DNA of 64,000 nucleotides, taken from NCBI RefSeq assembly GCF_004011695.2, contig NC_082406.1, positions 1,116,001-1,180,000 of the forward strand, in the 5' to 3' direction. The notes below the pieces were generated by a model. It saw only the letters and a program-made list of their open reading frames with translations, did no database searches and was not told where the DNA came from. Position 1 is the stretch's first letter; every line of letters starts with the position of its first letter. This DNA is from Ascochyta rabiei. Taxonomy: Eukaryota > Ascomycota > Dothideomycetes > Pleosporales > Didymellaceae. The translations under genes and the position numbers were made by a program. Below, piece by piece: positions 59,250 to 64,000 of the stretch.

Positions 59250-62200
59250 GTTAGGCTCTTAGCCTTACTCTTAGCCTTAGGCATGTAGATGCGTTCACCT
59301 CTAACCTGTAGGAAGCCTTAGGGCAAATAAGTACTGTTCTAGCCGCTGTCTCACTATTAAAGTAAGCATTGTTACCTTTTTAAGGCATGCTTAGCACGGT
59401 AGGCAGAGCTGTGCCCTTAACAGTTATTATCTAAATATCTGCTACTCTAAAGGCTAGGGCACGGCCTAGGAATTATCCTGTTAATTCTAGACTAGGACGT
59501 TACTATTAGACCTATTATTTAGAAAACAAGAAAAACAAGTTTAAAATAAGGCAGGCATCTAGTTAACCTAGAGAAGCCTTAGCTAAGGGACTATCTTAGT
59601 CTAATTTCTAATACTTATTATATATATTATCTGCACAGTTCTACTTAGCCCTATTTCTTAGGATCTGCTTAGCCCTATTCCTTGGGACTTAGGACAAGAG
59701 GAACATAAAAGACAGAGACTAAGTTGCTCTAACAGACAGAGTAATTAAGATTACTTTAATTATAAGAAACTATTTTCTACTTAATATAATAGACTACTAA
59801 GGATTAATATACACTACTATAGATAACCCTTTAGACTCTATAGAGACACTGTCTTCCCTAACAGAAAACAGCTATTAGGTTGTTATTCTAATAAAGGGAA
59901 GGTCTATCTAACTATTCTTTAATAGAAAGGAGGTTATAGAGTTCCTTAATAACTATAACTATATAGCAGAATATAGAGGGTTAAGTAAGAAGTAGAAGGT
60001 TAGGGTCCTCTCTAACTACTACTATAATTACTGTAGGAGGTTTATTAAACGCCTAAAACTATATACTTTAGATAATTAGGTTAAGCTTTAGATAGCTATA
60101 AAGAATTACTAGAAAGACTAGGACACTGCTTAACGCATAGGTAATTAAGCGTTCCTTAAAGCCTATATTAAAGACACCACTTAAGCCTTCCCTAGACTAT
60201 TATACTACTATACTAACTTTATAGTATATAGTAATATATATTAGAAGAATAATTAAATTCTAACCTCTAAGGAAGGATACTACTTCTTCTTAGGACTGCT
60301 AAAAGTTAACAAAGACCTTATCCTCTTTAACATACAAAACAAGCTAGATATAAAGGATTAATCTTTATTTATACTTAATAATATCTATAATTTTATAAAA
60401 AGAGTGTATAAGCAGCGCTAAGGCTTAAAGAAATTAGCGCTTAGAAGGGATAATAAATATACTAAGGAAACCCAGTGCCTTATAAACAGCACTAAGGAGC
60501 TAATTAACGCTAAGTCTATTATTACCTAAGCTAGGGATTAACTGGCTAATTAGGGTAGTAAGAGTAAAACACCCCTACCTCCTAGTGTTAATAAAGACGT
60601 TAAAGAGCTTGTCTAGGCAATAGGCAGATAGAAGCTATCCTTAGCAGAGGTTAGCACCCTTATAAACTCTAACAATTAGATAAGAGAGATCCTTTAGTCT
60701 CCTACTAATTACGCTTACTTTATTTCTTAAGCAACTAGAGCTAGTGCTACCTAGGAAAGGAACGATAGCTCTTACATTACTAACGTACCTAGAAACGTTA
60801 ACCTAAGATAAGAAGTAAACTACTCCTAGGGAAGAGAGTATAGTAACTCTTGTAATATATGTAGAGAGCTAAACTACTAAGCCTATAAGTGTAAATTATA
60901 TAGAGCACTTACCTACATAGGGTAGTGTAGTTTTTAACTTAACTAAGACAGTTAATGCAGATACTACTTTAGTCCTGCTTACTATTAAATTAAACCTATC
61001 TAAGGATCTGTCCTGCCTACTTATTAACTTAATTAGTTAAAACAGAAGATTTAAGAGTACTTTAAAGTTTTACAGGATGTCTTAGACTAGCTAGCCTCTG
61101 CAGTTAAGCCTAATCTATTTAAAGGTGTAGACTCTAGGCCTAGAGGGGTAATGTATAGATCTAGGCTAGGCCTAGATATAGAGGGAAAGATTATTAAAAG
61201 TATTAGCGCACTAACTATAATAGATACTTATAAGCTAGACTATAAGTTATTACACTCTTTTTAGAACTTCTAAATCCTTAACAATAACAATTATAAAGTT
61301 TATAGTCTTAATTATATTAATAACAGGGACATTATACTAGGGGCATATAACGTTAAAGATAGCTCCTTCTTAAACGCAGCAACTAGGTAAGATAAGGCAC
61401 GCGACTACTAAGTTAATACTATCCTAGAAAGAGCTTAGAGGGCTGCAGTTAGGAAAGAAAGACCTTTAACGTTTTAATAAGCTACAGTTGAGCAAGTATA
61501 CAAGAATGCTAGAGATAAGTTAGTAGTAGATAATAAAGACTTATTAGGGTTAAGCCCTTTGCTAATAGAGAGCAAGTAAGTAATAACTTTTACTAGTTAA
61601 CCTTACAGTTAGCTGTATGCTATTATTAAACCACTATTATAAGAAAGGGTATTAGAAACTATTCTACTATTAAATTTGCAAAAGAGAAAGCAGTTAATAA
61701 CTAGCTTAGACAATAGATTAGTAGACCTACTTAAACTATCTAAAAACAAGATTCTAACTGTAATTCTTTGTTAAGAAGTATAAGGGATTACTGTTAGAGA
61801 CTTAGTCTCCTAGAGTTATATCTAAGCAATGTTCTAGAAGCTTATAAAGGAGTTAGACTCTAACCTAATAGTTAGTAAGAGCGTTAACGTAGCAATCCTA
61901 GGGGCTAGAGGTTCTAACTAATTAGGAGTTAACAGGTCTTACTAGTTAACTGCTAATTAGCTAGAAATTATAAGGGTCTGCACTAACGCTAAGTTAAGCA
62001 AAAATTACCCTATAATTAAGAACAGCAGGGCTTAATACTTTAACGTTAGATTAGAGAGGAATGCTTATAGGAGCTACTAAGTAGAAGTATACAGTAATAC
62101 ATAGGACAATAAAGATCCTCTAAATAAGCTAGCTAAAACTATAGAAACTACTAGGTTAGAGAAGCTAGTGTGCTAAGATTTACTAACATGCTAGGCTTAT

Positions 62201-63618
62201 ATTAGGTTACATGCAGTTAGCTACTTAATTAACACTAGAGCTTAGATAAATTTAATAGAGTTTAGTGTCTCTTAAGCGCTAGGAATAGTGTATAAAGAAA
62301 TAACATACCTAATAGGAAAAGAGTAGGGCGTTATTACAGCTAATAGTAGCATAGATCTATTTGTTAGAACGTTGTAGAATGTTCTAGTCTAGATTAGAGA
62401 AGTTATAACCTTAACGCACTTTAGACTTGTAAGGAACCTAATAAGATTAGTTATCCTTAGAACGCTATAGTGCTTGTTAGCAAAACTAGCTATACAATAG
62501 AACATCTTTAGAAGAACTACGTGCTGTATTATATCTAATAACAGTAGAAGGAACGCTACCTTTATTGTATTAGACCTATCTCCTTACTACTCTACCCTAG
62601 TTAAGTATAACTAGGATAAGGGAAAAGTTAGGGGAACTCCTTAATTAGGCTAGGATGCTCTAATACTAGTAAAGACCTAACAATACTAAAGTTCTATTAC
62701 TTAGTAGAGGTAAACTACTACTTTCTACGTACAACTATAGATTTATAAATCTTAAAAGGCCTAAGTAGTTTTATCTTTACACAGAACGATGCTAGCAATC
62801 TCTAATAGATCTCTAAGGGAGGGGACCCTAGGTAAGTAAATGCGGATAAGGACTTCCTTATCTTACTATCCTAAATAAACTTATAATTATTAAGGGCAGG
62901 AGGTTAGCATAATATAGTTAAAAACTAAGAAGTTAACACACTCTATAAATAAGTAGGTGTAAAAGTTTAACCTGTTAATAATTTACAACCTAATAAACCT
63001 ATAGAACTTACTTAGGAAGACTAGAAAAGAGTTGTATATAAACAACAGCAGCTAATACTTAGTTTAAGGCTATATAACATTAGGCCTTTTAATTACTTAC
63101 TTAAAAGGCAATATGCCCCTTTCCTAAGAGGGAAAAGGCTTACTTCCTAGAGAATAAAAGATTAGAAGTTTAGTAAAACTCTATTCCTAGTAGAGATAGT
63201 ACTCTTTAAGGAAATAATCCTAAACAGAGAAGTAGCTATAGCTTTTACTTTTTCTAAATCTAGGTAGATTTAGAAGGAGGTTTCTCCTCTATACTAAATT
63301 AGGACAATTCTACATAAAGCTTAGCAGGTTAAGACCTTCCCTGTTGTAAGAAGCCTAGAAGGAGAACTTGTTAAGATGTTAAACGACAGGTTAGAATAAG
63401 AAATACTTAAGTAATGTAACAGCTAATACAGAAACCTATAGCATTTAGTGTCTAAGAAAGTATTAGATAACCGACCTTGCTAAACTAAGTTAGGGGGTTT
63501 AGGGTTAACCTTAGTTAACTTAGGGGCTAGCGGCACATACACATAAAATAAGCCATTAAGATAGATAATTATTAATTAATTACCTTTATTATTATCTTTG
63601 CACATTAAGCATATTATC
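59250..63618 (+). mobile_element. LTR-type element W, large gag-protease relic
   Basis: Plus-strand element joined to the broken end of X2. It begins TGTTAGGCTCTTAGCC, with TG like an LTR, and a doubled cttactcttagcct-type word. No second LTR lies in the window. X3 is inserted at 63619, so the rest of its pol may lie beyond the window. 63470-63618 is not assigned. Confidence 0.7.
59390..63470 (+). pseudogene. W gag-protease polyprotein and RT start
   Basis: One plus frame with only Gln/Trp-type stops runs for about 1,100 codons to about 62835, then shifts frame and continues to about 63470. A CCHC knuckle lies at 60851-60892 (Cys-X2-Cys-X4-Tyr-X4-Cys, His changed to Tyr). A retropepsin-like block Leu-Ile-Asn-Thr-Arg-Ala-(Gln)-Ile-Asn-Leu-Ile is at about 62229-62262, with catalytic Asp now Asn. 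At 63416-63459 Tyr-Arg-Asn-x-(Trp)-His-Leu-Val-x-Lys-Lys is the first RT block of Ty3-like elements. The gag part before the knuckle is about 490 codons, and 450 more separate knuckle and protease, long for Ty3 elements. Confidence 0.72.
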
Positions 63619-64000
63619 TGTTATGGACTAGCCTTAGAGTAGGATGTAATAAGGGTTAATATAGTATTATATCTCTTAAGGAGGTAACACGTTACGTGTC
63701 CTTCTAATATGTCTATAGGACACGTAACCGCCCTATCTTGCTTAAGGCTTAGACAAGGTCTAAGCCTATAACATACCTCCTTTCCCTATCTCTTCCTAGC
63801 TAAATATATTTTATAGGGTCCTTTCTGCATTTTTTGTAGATTAGAGGGACGCTAGTAGTAGGTAAACCCTAGAGCTGGTTGTGGTTGCGTAAGGGCCCGC
63901 CTCTTAGTAAGCTAGCTGCTAGTCTAGTCTGTAGTTTACCTAGGGTAGTCCCTACACGCACCTAGGTTATTTTTGTTTTATCTAGTGCACCTGCCTAAGT
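63619..64000 (-). mobile_element. X3: 3' LTR and start of extra segment
   Basis: A third X copy. LTR at 63619-63773 (hairpin 63746-63766), then sequence matching 52959-53190 of X2. It runs out of the window, and its pol would lie to the right. Confidence 0.9.

Overview
The window looks like a repeat-rich block from a filamentous ascomycete (Pezizomycotina). Almost all of it is transposon sequence mutated in the pattern of repeat-induced point mutation (RIP). CpA and TpG are scarce, TpA is everywhere, and former Gln and Trp codons read TAG or TAA in otherwise recognisable protein frames. Two small genes with short GT-AG introns sit in an unmutated island (about 25.75-31.29 kb). No rRNA, tRNA or CRISPR array was seen.

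Layout. (1) 1-3671: 3' end of a LINE, split by a 0.76-kb non-autonomous hAT element and a 1,864-bp pogo/Fot1 element. (2) 3672-25748: a full-length Tad-like LINE with a 14-bp target duplication. It is split by a Ty3/gypsy chromovirus (here Z, 5372-19422, 202-bp LTRs, TTTGT duplication) and by a second 1,864-bp pogo element. Z is itself split by a 6.75-kb hAT transposon (Y, 7543-14293) whose ends are long telomere-like G-rich arrays. (3) 25749-31290: an AIM9-like phosphotransferase gene on the minus strand and a small unknown gene on the plus strand. They are divergent, and their shared upstream region is split by a 2.1-kb pogo element with perfect 43-bp inverted repeats. (4) 31291-34603: an unidentified RIP relic and a third 1,864-bp pogo copy. 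(5) 34604-51028: chromovirus X1 (minus, 155-bp LTRs), split by a Ty1/copia element (36575-45770, 253-bp LTRs, CCTAT duplication) that carries another pogo copy. (6) 51029-52803: older relic. (7) 52804-59249: X2, a second copy of X cut off within gag. (8) 59250-63618: a large plus-strand gag-protease polyprotein relic reaching the start of a reverse transcriptase. (9) 63619-64000: the start of X3.

Only the two island genes look functional. The most unusual material is the hAT family with telomere-like subterminal arrays and a shared palindrome, the extra 1.5-2 kb segment between pol and the 3' LTR in all three LTR families (including a largely unmutated Ala/Thr-rich, six-cysteine antisense frame in the copia element), and the insertion of a pogo element between two divergent genes. 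All coordinates of decayed coding regions are approximate.
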